Of a DNA stretch of 64,000 nucleotides, positions 12,431 through 23,230 are shown piece by piece; position 1 is the first letter of the stretch, and every line of letters begins with the position of its first letter. The translations under genes and the position numbers were made by a program. The notes beneath the pieces are model-generated. The model saw only the letters and a list, made by a program, of their open reading frames with translations, ran no database searches and was not told the origin of the DNA. Where the stretch lies: contig JALPQD010000044.1 of NCBI GenBank assembly GCA_023101885.1, positions 4,431,565 to 4,495,564 on the forward strand, in the 5' to 3' direction. Source of the stretch: Typhlomys cinereus. Lineage: Eukaryota > Chordata > Mammalia > Rodentia > Platacanthomyidae.

Positions 12431-12789
12431 TAATGAATATTATAGTTCAGAATACTATTTATCCCTATTCAAGTTTCTAGATCATTTTATAGGTTAATTT
12501 ATTGTGGATAAATGCTCAGAGAAAGTGACTCAGATAGAACCCCTCCTGCTACATGGGAGATATTAAAATATGATTGATGGCTGGATATTTACAATAAAAG
12601 TGTTTCTTTGTTTCTTTTGCCAGGTACATACTTGTTACATCTATATAGATTCTTCCTTTCCATTTTTCAGTGCCTTAGTTTCCTTCCATGTAAAATAAGG
12701 CAAGCCATAATTTTATTGGGTTGTTCTGGACTATGAAGGGAAATGCTATTTTTTTTTAATTTTCTAAAACTTTATGTATTCATTTGTTC

Positions 12790-12868
<79 letters not shown>

Positions 12869-13085
12869 TGTGTGTCCCTGTGGAAGACCAAGGGTGACTT
12901 TGGGAATCATCCTGGATTGTTTTTACCTCCTTCTTGCTTTGCTCTGGGATTTACCAGGCTCCGCCCACCAGGGCTAAAAGTACCGCCATTTCTGCTTGGT
13001 CTGTTTTATGTGGAACTTGGGATTGGAATTCAGGACCTTCTGCTTGTGAGGCAGAATCCCAACCCCTGAACCATTTTTCCAGCCC
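12790..13085 (-). repeat. Older-subfamily B2-superfamily SINE, minus strand, with (TG)n(GA)n tail
   Basis: From the right end the complement begins CTGGAAAAATGGTTCAGG, the tRNA-type head. The body contains CAAGGGTGACTTTGGGAATC and CTCCGCCCACCAGGGC. The tail has turned into (TG)n (12,792-12,815) and (GA)n (12,816-12,866). It belongs to the older of two related subfamilies in the window. Confidence 0.75.
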
Positions 13086-14154
13086 AGGAATTGCTGTTTG
13101 TAACAGAGAAGTCTCAATAGATGTCAGTCATTATGGTTTATGCTATTGCTTTACATACTTGCATATCATAAGTCATTGTTGCCTTGTGGTTACTCTCCTG
13201 GTCAGTACTGTTCCCATTTTAAGAAAAGCAAAGCAAAGATAATACTGGTTAAGTAGTTTCTTTTAGAGATAGGTTAGTGTCCCCAGTTAGAGCCCATTCT
13301 AGATAGTGGCAACTTTCAGTTTACCTACATACCCCCATGGGAGAAAGACATTTTCCCCTTCCAGTCAGCACAGATGCAGATGTAGATGTGGAAAGGTGAA
13401 GCAAAAGATGTTCACAACAGATTTACTGTGTGCTTGAAAGCAGTGAAGAGATGTTTTAAAAATCCTCTTTCCTGAGTTCAAAAGCTGTTCACAGCCTGCC
13501 ATACTGATTTCATGACATTCTAACAGCTTAAGACTTGCAGCTAACCAACCCTGTGTCTTAGCTTCCCAATGAATGAGTAACCAAGTGACCTTGCATGTGT
13601 GATGAGCTCGAGAGACTGACTCAGAATCTTTCACTACTAGTCCAAACACAGCTGTGTTTTCAGAAGAGGCAGTGCTGCAGTTTTGTGTGCAGTCATTCAT
13701 TTTTTGGAAGCTTTGTTTTGCTAACTCCACCTGTTAGTCTGGTAATTCCTCAATGGTGCTGCTCCAGCCTCTAAACCATCCTTTCATTCTTCATTAGGGC
13801 CGTTCAGTTGTTGGTTCTGTCTGCTTCTTTGTTTGTTTTGTAACTAACAAACTACTTGACCCTCTTCTTTCCCTTCCATTCTGAATTCTTACAGGCTGCT
13901 CAGAGCACACAGGTAGGGCCTGTGATCCCAGGTGGTAGCTAGTGCTCTGGCCCATGAGGACCCCTGTGGCTGCTCTTGTCTTCCTAGTCTATTCCTCCAT
14001 CTTTGTTGAAAACAAACGTTCAACTGAATATGGAAAATAAGTCACACCCAAGGCCTTTTGGCTGCCCTCTCTTCCTTCACTCTGTGTTTAGCAGAGCTAG
14101 CCGGTTTTCTTTGCAGCTGAAGTGCACTGTGGGGATGTTTTAGTCTTTTTGATG

Positions 14155-14364
14155 TCTTTTCTCTCCTCCCCTCCCCTCCCCTCCCCTTCCCTTCCCTTCC
14201 CTCCCCTCCTCTTCTTTCCTCCTTTCCTCCTTTCCTCCTTTCCTCCTTTCCTTCCTTCCTCCTTTCCTTCCTTCCTTCCTTCCTTCCTTCCTTCCTTCCT
14301 TCCTTCCTTCCTTCCTTCCTTCCTTCCTTCCTTCCTTCCTTCCTTCCTTCTTCTTCTTCTTTCT

Positions 14365-14436
<72 letters not shown>

Positions 14437-14438
14437 TC
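14155..14438 (+). repeat. Pure polypyrimidine tract: (CCCCT)n, (CTTT/CTTCC)n, (TTCC)n, (TTTC)n
   Basis: There are 284 consecutive pyrimidines without one purine. The tract passes from C-rich CTCCC units through TTCC units to a long TTTC block and is followed directly by AG. It lies in the LEPR intron between Box 1 and the short-isoform exon. Mirror symmetry within the TTCC and TTTC blocks gives triplex (H-DNA) potential. Confidence 0.95.
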
Positions 14439-15112
14439 AGCTGATCCTTACTTTTTAAGAGCAAACTGTACATACTCTTCTTCCCATTTGTGTTTGGAGT
14501 ATCTTTTCATCTTTTATTACATTGAAAAGAGCTGAGCTCAAACAAAAAACTAAGTCAAAGTCCTTACTCTGCTGTAGCTATGCATGAAATCCTAAGCAAA
14601 TAATCTTTCAGGCTGCCAGTCTTGGGTCCAAGAAAAGGAAGAGATTTGGACCTAAAGATTTTTCATCAAGTGAATTTTTAACACTCCATGACAACAGTTC
14701 TATGGGGCTCTTCTTGATGACTCAGCATTTTTCTTTATTTTTTTTTCAGTGTTCTTCCCACCACATTCTTTTCCTCCTTCTTGCAAGATCTTCTATGTTA
14801 CTGTTGATTTTTTCCCCTTTTTATGTATTCTAGCCCTTTGTTTTTCTTCTTTTACTTAAATTGACATCTCTCCTATGACCATGTCTGGGTAATTAAAACT
14901 ATATTTAAGGCATGATATAAAATCACTCATTAAGTAAATAAGAGAAGTCACCCTACTTCAAAGATTTTTCCCTTTCCTGAAGGATATATTACTATAAATA
15001 TCATGAGAACATACCATCCAAAATTATGAAGGGTTCAAAGTCTCTGTTGTCTTTGGCTTTTGAATGATTTTTTTAGCTTGTTTTCTTATTTTGTTTTATT
15101 TCATTTAAACAG

Positions 15113-15130
15113 AAAACGGACATTCTTTGA
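15113..15130 (+). CDS. LEPR: Terminal coding segment of short isoform LEPR-a (tail KTDIL)
   Basis: After the acceptor TTTAAACAG (15,111-15,112) the phase-0 reading frame is AAA ACG GAC ATT CTT TGA, giving KTDIL and stop. The abundant short isoform of human and mouse ends RTDIL or RTDTL at the same boundary, so this is the LEPR-a-specific exon with one A for G change in its first codon. The product keeps Box 1 but lacks the STAT3 and SHP2 tyrosines. In other mammals it is linked to leptin transport and clearance. The 3' UTR follows; a possible poly(A) signal AATAAA is at 16,945-16,950. Confidence 0.9.
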   Translation, partial: KTDIL

Positions 15131-18005
15131 AGTCTCTCATGACCACTACAGATGAACTCAATGTACCAACTTCCGACATTCCCTAGAGTATTAGAAGATG
15201 TTTACATTTTGAAGAAGGGGAACAAAGCTAAACTATTGAGAACAAAGATAAAGTATTGGTTGAACTATTGGGAAGCTAACACATGATTAAGATTTGTAAA
15301 TTCAAGGTCATGATATAGGTTTAAATATGGTTCATTTTATATGTGTAATTTGTTTTCCGGTCAAAATGGTTAAAAGTAGTATTCACTTTTTATTTTGTTT
15401 TCATTTTCCTGACCATAAAATATTAAAAATATGGCAGTTGCTGACATTCTATCAGATATCATTAAATATCATAGATAAAGCTATAAAACTAGATACATTA
15501 TAAAAAATTAAATCTGATACATAGTTTTGCATATACTCCAACTATAGAATGCAGTGAAGGATCTAGTTTATATTTCCGCTCACAAGTCCTCATCCTAGAC
15601 TTCTTTATGAGGCACTTAGTCCTGTGAGCTAATACATTTTGATATTCTCTTGAGTGCTTTCTGGTTTTTATGTATCAAACTTTGGTTAATCTGGGAGTTA
15701 CAGTTTTCAATAGCTTTGAAAATGGCCTGAGCTCTAACTTTCCTTTCAGTTTAAAAGAAGTCAGAAACTGGCTTGTTCTGGTTACGGTCCACAGGAAGCT
15801 GTAGTTCAAATGAGGATAAACCCACATGCACAGGTCAGAAAACCCTGATCAGGAAACAACAGGAGCCTGAAACCCAGTTTTCTTGTGTAATCCATTAATT
15901 CTCATTCATTTCCATGGGCCCACCCATGACTTCTGGCAAGCAGGAAAGTCTGCTGTAAGACATGGGACACTCTTTGGAGCTTTAAAAATAATTCACACTG
16001 AGGACAGTGATATTTTTAACCCAACCAAAGACCTTTTTCCATGCCTGTACAAATTTAGCATATTACATTCTTTATTGTCACATCCAACCTAGACCTAGTT
16101 TATAATCCCAAACAATATTCAGAAAAATATATGAATCAAACATAGGTTTTAGTAGTTTTATTTGGATGCCTGAAAAATTAAAATAACAGGAAGATTGTTT
16201 TCCCTCCTTCATTGATTATTAAAAGATTTCAATGGAATGTAAAATCTAAGTGGGAAATCATGAAAGGATAGTTTTCAATTCTTATTGGTTGTTTCTAGGT
16301 TGTTCTAGAATTGCATCCACATAGTAAACCAATTTTTGAGCAAACATGGTCTTAAGAATTTTTATGTCCCATTGGTAATGCATAGTTCAGTAATGCATGG
16401 GCATTTTTATCTCTTAGGATCAACATCTTCCATTTGAGTTCTTTTAAAGATGTACTTCACTTGGTTGCAGCAGTTTGCCATCTGTCATGATGTTTTAGGG
16501 AGCATAAGATGTATCAAACAGACCATTTGAAAAACACACAGAACTCGACTACATGCTGTGGGTCATTTGTATGCATTTTATATGGATAAGAATATAATTC
16601 ATTTATTTAGTGATCTTAATTTTTAAGTTTCTAAATTGAACTTTAAAACAATTCAAGGATACATAGAGTCAAAACCTTAAGAAAAAGCTGAGTGACAAAA
16701 CAAAGATTTGAAGGAAATTATAAATCTATAGATTTCTGCCAGAAAAAAAATTAAGAACAGTCTTCTCATTATATATCAGTTGGCAGAATAACAGAAAAGG
16801 TGGTATTGACACAGAATCTGTCATTCAGCATTTTAATACTTACATAAGTTAGTTCCATCATTATTACATTTAGTGTTTCATATATTTATTCCTTTATGGT
16901 TTTAATCACTAATGTATTTCACTTATGAGTTTCATGCTGTACTGAATAAATCATATTTTTTATATAGAGCATACTTGCCATTATGAAGAACCCATTATCT
17001 CAGGCAATGAATTGGAATTCATTTATTAGTTTAAGCATTGTAAACTTCAGAAGTTAAATTACATGTATGATATATAAACTGAACACATTTTCTATTTAGT
17101 TGTGTTAATTTTTCAATGGAATGTATCCAGTGTTTTTCATTTTGCATTTTTTTAAATATGTTTACATTGTATGGATTGAGCTTTTTTGCATTCTGATCCT
17201 TGATTTGTAGATGCTTGGCAGATTTTCATTGTGATGTAACCGTTGTTCTTATAAAAGCATGATGTGCATTTGTCTTGTGTGTTTGTCTTCATTCCACATG
17301 TCTCACAGTGTATATTTATATGCAAAGATATTTGTAAAGAATAGCAGTTTACAAATCTGTTAATATCTCACATCACTATTTTCAACAAATAGGTATTATT
17401 AGCTCTTGTTTTCGATTAGTCAAGCCATTCTCCTTATGACCTAAGGTAGATATGTCATCTGTCACAATCATTCCACCCTGTGCCTTATCCTGTGTCATAA
17501 AATAGTTATTGTCTCCATCTTAGGAAAAATCATTTTATTCCATTTTTTTCATTCTACTAGGAAATTAAATTTTTGGTTTTTGGAAATGTAATTTATGAAA
17601 AATAAGTGAACTTTTCAGAATATAGCCTTTTTTAATTACAATGACTGATCTTCAGTTGGGAGCTAAGCATTTGCAGACACACCTCATTCTAGTCACATGA
17701 TTATGAAGCAAGTGTCAGGCTCATTTTTAGAGAAGCAACACTACAAAGCAAAGAAGTTGATATGTTGATGTTCATCAAATTAGAAGAAACCAAGACTGAG
17801 ACATTCTTGTCTGACTTTTAAGCGCTTAAGCTGCCTCTCCCTTCTGATTTTTGATGTATCTAGGTTAATGCAAAGCAAGTTAATTAATGGTTGGCTTATA
17901 TCCCTTTATTGTTAACCTTTCACATTTGCCTCTATTGCAAGTGTGATATTGTGAAGCAAAAAACTTCTAATATAACTGAGCATTAAAATGTGTCTTTTCT
18001 TTTAG
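15131..18005 (+). other. LEPR: LEPR-a 3' UTR and intron before the long-isoform exon
   Basis: This is A/T-rich, largely repeat-free sequence. The left part must be 3' UTR of the short isoform. AATAAA at 16,945-16,950 is one candidate signal. Repeat-free, A/T-rich composition over 2.8 kb fits a long UTR. The acceptor for the long form is TCTTTTAG at 18,004-18,005. Confidence 0.6.
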
Positions 18006-18830
18006 CCTGAAACATTTGAGCATCTCTTTACCAAGCATGCAGAATCACTGACATTCGGTCCTCTTCTTTTGGAGCCTGAAGCCATTTCAGAAGGCATCAG
18101 TGTTGACACATCATGGAAACATAAGGATGAGATGGTTCCATCGCCTGTGGCCTCATTACTTTTGTCCACTCCGGATCTTGAAAGGGGTTCTCTTTGTGTT
18201 AGTGACCAGTGGCACAGCACTCACTTCTCTGAGGCTGACAGCGTCAGGGTGACCTGTGAGGACGAGTGTTCGAGGCAACCTTCAGTTAAATATGCCACAC
18301 TGGTCAGCAACTCGAGATCAAGTGAAATGGATGGAGAGCGAGGGCTCCTACATAGTTCTGTCAGCCAGTGCTTCTCCAGCAAACATTCTCCACTGAAAAA
18401 TTCTTTCTCCGATAGCCCCTGGGAGATAGAGACCCAGGCCTTTCTGATTTTCTCAGATCAACAACCCAACATGATTTCACCACACCTGTCAATCTCAGAA
18501 TTGGATGGACTTTTAGAACTGGAGGGAAATTTTCCTGAAGAAAACCACAATGAAAAGTCTGTGTACTACTTAGGGGTCACTTCAATTAATAAAAGAGAGA
18601 ATGATGTGTTTCTGAGGGATGGGTCAGGAGTACTGCACCCGTTCTCAGACCACTGTTTGTTCACTGACATTAGACTTCTCCAGAACAGTTGCTCACACCT
18701 TTTAGAAAATAATTTCAGTCTAGAAACTTCTGGTAAGAAGAGTTTTGTACCTTACATGCCACAGTTTAAAACCTGTTCCACTCATACCCATAAAATAATG
18801 GAGAATAAGATGTGTGACCTTACTGTGTAA
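18006..18830 (+). CDS. LEPR: Leptin receptor terminal exon of the long signalling isoform LEPR-b (mouse exon 18b equivalent)
   Basis: The exon encodes 274 residues from [20 protein letters not shown] to [10 protein letters not shown], with stop TAA at 18,828-18,830, the same length as in human. It begins in phase 0 directly after exon 17, and the Box 2 region follows. The three signalling tyrosines are conserved. SVKYATLVS (Tyr codon 18,291; mouse Y985) recruits SHP2 and SOCS3. YYLGVTS (18,567; mouse Y1077) is linked to STAT5. YMPQ (18,753; mouse Y1138) is the YXXQ STAT3 site. An extra Tyr precedes the Y1077 equivalent, as in human. No frameshift or early stop is seen, so the long isoform looks functional. 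Confidence 0.98.
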   Translation, partial: PETFEHLFTKHAESLTFGPLLLEPEAISEGISVDTSWKHKDEMVPSPVASLLLSTPDLERGSLCVSDQWHSTHFSEADSVRVTCEDECSRQPSVKYATLVSNSRSSEMDGERGLLHSSVSQCFSSKHSPLKNSFSDSPWEIETQAFLIFSDQQPNMISPHLSISELDGLLELEGNFPEENHNEKSVYYLGVTSINKRENDVFLRDGSGVLHPFSDHCLFTDIRLLQNSCSHLLENNFSLETSGKKSFVPYMPQFKTCSTHTHKIMENKMCDLTV

Positions 18831-19944
18831 TTTCACTCAAGTGTGTATGAAAATGGCTCATAAGACATTAATATATTCTTTTACTGTTATGGATATTGGA
18901 GAGAAAAGAAATCTACCAGAGTCTGATTTGAAGATGATCCATTCCCAAATTAAATTATGTCTGTGTCTCCTCTCAGTCATAACATGAAAGAAAGCCACCA
19001 TGAGTCTACTAATGTAGATCGACTCTTCTAATGATTCTGTCTTAAGCTTCACTTAGAAGGGCTCTCATTGCTAGTTAGAAATAAACCTGGAGAATTGCAT
19101 CAGGTCTCTGCAGAAAGAACTAACATCTACATTACATGAATACCTGGAGGAAAGGCTTCAAAGCAACATTTATGAAATTGTTGTTCCAAGTGTGTATTTG
19201 TTTTACCTTAAATTGTCTTATGCTAATTCACACATATAACGCAAGAAATTTAAACTGAATAGGTACCTTTGTGTATTTTACAAGTATGAAGTATGCTTGT
19301 ATTTTGTCATATGGTCTAATGTAGGCCCTTCATTAAATGTTGAACTTACGTACAGAACTTAACTTTGATTTTAGAAGTTATGCTTTTGTAGACTACAAGG
19401 TTAGATAATAATTATTTACCAAAGCCAAGCTCCATGGCAGGATGAAAACACCAATTAGAACAGCAGTTCCTTAAACCAGATTTTGATAATATTTGGATTT
19501 ACTCTCTAAAGTATAATGAAAAGACCAGTTCACTTTCAAATAGATTGCCAAGCATTACTGCATACCACTCTAGACTCATTCTTTCTTGTCTCTTCTGGTC
19601 CAATATGGACTATTCTGTCTTCATATAATCCAGCCACTTTGCTTTGTAGTTTTCATAGTTTTGCTACTGCAATAATTGTGTAAGATACATGCTAAACACT
19701 CCCGCTATGCCACTGTGTTCCTTTCAGGGATTAGGCAATTAAATCATTTGCCTAAGGTCTCAGAGAGAATGGGTGATGGTACCAGGATCCAGATTTTAAT
19801 AATGTTGCTTATATTTTAACCCTATATCTTACCTTGCCATTCATTAATAAAATGGACACAATCGAATAGAATCTAGTAACAAGAAACAAATTTCTATGTA
19901 AATAAATAAGGTCTGCACAGACTTCATTTTTGGACTTAAATGTA

Positions 19945-20300
19945 AAAGGAACTGGGAGGATGGCGCAATGACTAAAGTGCTTATTGCACAGTGTGAAGAT
20001 TTGAGTTTGAATCCTCAAAATCCACAAAAAACTCGCCATGGTAACATGAGTCTATAATCTCAATGTTCGCGAAGTGAGACTGGAGGTAGAGATGGGAATC
20101 CCTGGAAGGTTGTGGGTTAGTTAGCCTAGTGTACACCAACAACAGAGATTCTCTTTCAGGCAAGGTGAGCAGGTGAGCACTGAGATCCAGCTCCCAAGGT
20201 TGTCCTTTGGCTTCTACACATGTTGCATGGCATGTGCCTGGTGCACTCACAAACACACATATCCATGCATACATACCTACATCACATTATAAACATCTGT
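19945..20300 (+). repeat. Old B2/B4-like SINE in the LEPR 3' UTR
   Basis: It begins AACTGGGAGGATGGCGCAAT, has a B-box-like GAGTTTGAATCCTC, and ends with a CA-rich tail (CACAAACACACATATCC). Confidence 0.65.
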
Positions 20301-21160
20301 TTATTTATTTCAATTTTGAATTTGTCAAGAAAACTCAAAGACAGACTATCAGGTAATAATTTAGGTTAAGAGACCTCTACATTTGCACATCAAATGTCAA
20401 GAGGTCCAAGAATACCAGTACCATCACAATAAATCCTTGTGGGTGTGGAATATGTTTATGAGTTACTAAACATCATCAGTGTTTCACACCATCCCACAGT
20501 CCGAGACCAGAACGCTGGTATCCTTCGTTCCATCTCTTCTCCAGTTGTAACTTTACAAAATGAGCATTTCTAAACAATAACAGAAGTCTCAAACTTTGAG
20601 TAAGAGAGATATTCACACTTTGTGTTCATTTGTTATTTACATATGAATGAAATTGTCTTATGTCATAAGTATTATTAAGATGTCTCAGGATCCCACCTAT
20701 CAAGTGATGGATAATACTTACATAATGCTCACTCGCTGGTCAGTAACATACCATAATATGGGAAGAAAATTCCATTTTCACTGACTTTCAGAAACAAATT
20801 GCCCAAGTATTGAATCTGAACCATCACTTTTAATATATGCTTATTGAATAGAGATCGTTAACTGGAGGTATAGAAGGGAGCAGAAAATGTAAAGTTGTCC
20901 TACTCTGTGTCATTTGATCCACTGCTGTGTGTGTCCACTAAGACAAAGCAATGTTCTATGCTCTGGCGTTCAGATGAAGGGAAAGAGAAACCAACAAATG
21001 TTCCAGTTAGCTCCAAAGTGCACCAGTTGTGTGATCTGCAGTGAATTCAGACGTCTGAGTCTGAGGACCACTGTAATCCTGCAGGTGTAAGCTAGAGCTA
21101 TCTAGAAAGGGCACAGGAATGGGCTCATTGACATGAAATTGGTGCTGCTTTGATTCCCAC

Positions 21161-21203
21161 AAACAAACAAACAAACAAACAAACAAACAAACAAACAAAC
21201 AAA
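21161..21203 (+). repeat. (CAAA)n simple repeat
   Basis: About ten tandem CAAA units occur within the LEPR 3' UTR. Confidence 0.95.
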
Positions 21204-21462
21204 ACAGAAGAATTGCTTGGGAAATATTGACATTCCCACCGCTCTTGCTTTTGAAACGGAGCTAGCTAGCTAGAATTAGACCTACTCAGCATGTTTTAGC
21301 CACTGGGCTCCTTGTGAACATTATCTGCTACTAAATAGAACTTTTCAAATTTTCAGAAAAGATGCAGAGCATTTTTCACTACAGAATAACCTCTCCCCTT
21401 TTATTCCATGTTTCTATACATTTTTAATGACACAAGGGACTGAATATGGACTCTGTAATGTT

Positions 21463-21560
21463 TGTTTGTTTATTTATTTATTTACAAGAATTGCACCCAA
21501 AGTCTCACACATGTCTGGCAGGCACTTGTGCCCACTAAACTGTACCACATCCTCAGGCTT
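21463..21560 (-). repeat. ID-like tRNA-derived SINE fragment, minus strand
   Basis: A reversed A-tail (TTTATTTATTTATTTAC) is followed by the complement of an ID/tRNA-Ala-type head: CACATGTCTGGCAGGCACTT then CTGTACCACATCCTCAGGC. Confidence 0.55.
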
Positions 21561-22606
21561 TTCAACTTGAGTTGAATTCCATAAATATGGAATTTTGAGT
21601 ATTTCACCTAAAGATTTTCAAATGCAAAATGATCATTCTCCTTGAATCCGGATTTCATGGAAAAATGGGATCAATCGTATGAGTTATGGCTTTGACCTAA
21701 CACAGACTGGAGAGAAGTTACTTGTGAGGTCTAGCTGGGTTATTTTCTAAATTAAAACCAAATCTCTCCTGAACTAATTTTTTTTTAAAAAGCAAAAACA
21801 ACAAAAACAAACAAAAAGCAAAACCAAAGCACATCTTACCCAGAGAAGGGGACTCCTGCTGGCACCCTGGGACTTGCGTGGAGATGGTCTTCTGTTGACA
21901 AGAGATTTAAAATTTTTTTTAAAGCTAGTCCTCAGATGACAGAGGATTTGGATGAATTTCCCAAACCAGAGGGAGATTCTGGACTGAGAATCAAGATTTA
22001 CAGCCCTATGGTAACATTCTCTTATTTCTTCTCATCCTTTTCCAAGGAAATCAACTCCCTTTTTCTAAATGTCAAACACATGGTCCCATCCTTCACTAAT
22101 ATTGATGTTAACTACACAAAAGTTGAAAGACACTAAGCTTTGGTTGTAGGAGTTGTTTAGAGTTGTGCATGCAGTCTTTCCATGTGGAGTTGGGTCATGA
22201 ACAGATTACCATGGATGAATACACACTGTAATTCTGTTACTCATAGATCAGTGCAAAAAACAAAACAAAACTCAAAATGCAAACAAACAAACAAAAACTT
22301 TACATGATTTCCTGGAATCCTCAAAAGGAACATCTTTTATTTGCATTTACCACTTCCTTTAACAAAGACCTCTAAAGTATTTATTTATGGAGAAAACCTG
22401 TTCTAAAATCTAAAACACAACTTAAAAACTGTCCTCAGCCTTTGAAAAAAGCATGCAAATGTAGTTACAAAAAGATTAAGAGCTTTTTAATAAAAAGACG
22501 GCAGCTAAGTTGGTAATTTAATTCTCTCTGACCTCTAGTTTAGAGTTAATAAAGCTCTTCTGCATTTATTCTCAGTGTCGAGAAACAACTTTAAAAGAAC
22601 AGTTTG

Positions 22607-22850
22607 GGTCTGAGGAGATGGCTCATCAGTTCATTCATTTGCCCTAGGAGCATAAAGACCAGAGTTACCCAGACTCAAGTACAAATGCTGTATGGACTTG
22701 GAAGACAGCTAACAAAAGTGATAAAAGATGACTACTGATTTTAACCTTGGGCCTCCCCATTCATGTACACTCATATGTACACACACTAACTTATACACAT
22801 GTGACCACCCACATGCAAACATGCATACACACATGCAAACATGCAAAAAA
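22607..22850 (+). repeat. Old B2/B4-like SINE, plus strand
   Basis: It starts GGGTCTGAGGAGATGGCTCA and ends in a CA/ATGC-rich tail (ACATGCAAACATGC). It lies near the 3' end of the inferred LEPR UTR. Confidence 0.6.
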
Positions 22851-23207
22851 TGCAACAATGTGTATGAGATCTAGGTTCCATTACATGTATTTGTATGAGC
22901 ATCATGAAATGGTTTCCATGGGGTTTTTTATTGAATGAATTATTTTTCTACAAAATGTATCAATATTTATTTTGGAAAGCTGTTGAAAAATGTATATTTT
23001 TCAAACTGAATTGTGCTTAAGATATATGGCATTAACTTTAATTTTATGAAGACTTCTGGTGGGCTATTGTAATCTCACATTTATTCAGAAAATCTGGAAC
23101 TGAGAGCAAATTCCAACTGAAATTCCTTTTATTGTATGTCTTGTACTCTTGAAACATGTCCCTGAGTACTTGGCAAGAAGTTTTCTTTTAGTCACAATTT
23201 GTATGGT

Positions 23208-23213
23208 AATAAA
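23208..23213 (+). terminator. LEPR: Candidate poly(A) signal of LEPR long isoform
   Basis: A canonical AATAAA lies about 4.4 kb after the stop codon. It is followed by a T-rich stretch (ATTATCTTGTCTCTCTTTAT) about 35 bases on. Chosen from expected UTR length; other signals are possible. Confidence 0.4.
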
Positions 23214-23230
23214 TGTTATAAATATAAGTG

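Larger units (their letters stand above)
11383..15112 (+). other. LEPR: LEPR intron before the short-isoform exon
   Basis: This long intron part holds an old LINE-1 3' fragment (about 12,095-12,430), a SINE with TG/GA tail (12,790-13,085) and a 284-nt polypyrimidine tract (14,155-14,438). Between them lies sequence I do not recognise. Confidence 0.7.
18831..23230 (+). other. LEPR: LEPR long-isoform 3' UTR
   Basis: No gene starts here. The span to the AATAAA at 23,208-23,213 is about 4.4 kb, close to the length I recall for the human long-isoform 3' UTR. An earlier AATAAA lies at 19,080-19,085. It contains SINE copies at 19,945-20,300, 21,463-21,560 and 22,607-22,850 and a (CAAA)n run. The end point is inferred and is the least certain part. 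Confidence 0.55.

Noticed and set aside
14042..14535. Long open frames on both strands (poly-Lys/Glu/Arg and poly-Pro/Ser/Phe) over the polypyrimidine tract
   Set aside because: A tract without purines has no stops in several frames by composition alone. The translation is a simple repeat.
21467..21484. ATTTA repeats in the LEPR 3' UTR as an AU-rich decay element
   Set aside because: The TTTATTTATTTA run is the reversed A-tail of an ID-like SINE, so it is not evidence of a selected AU-rich element.
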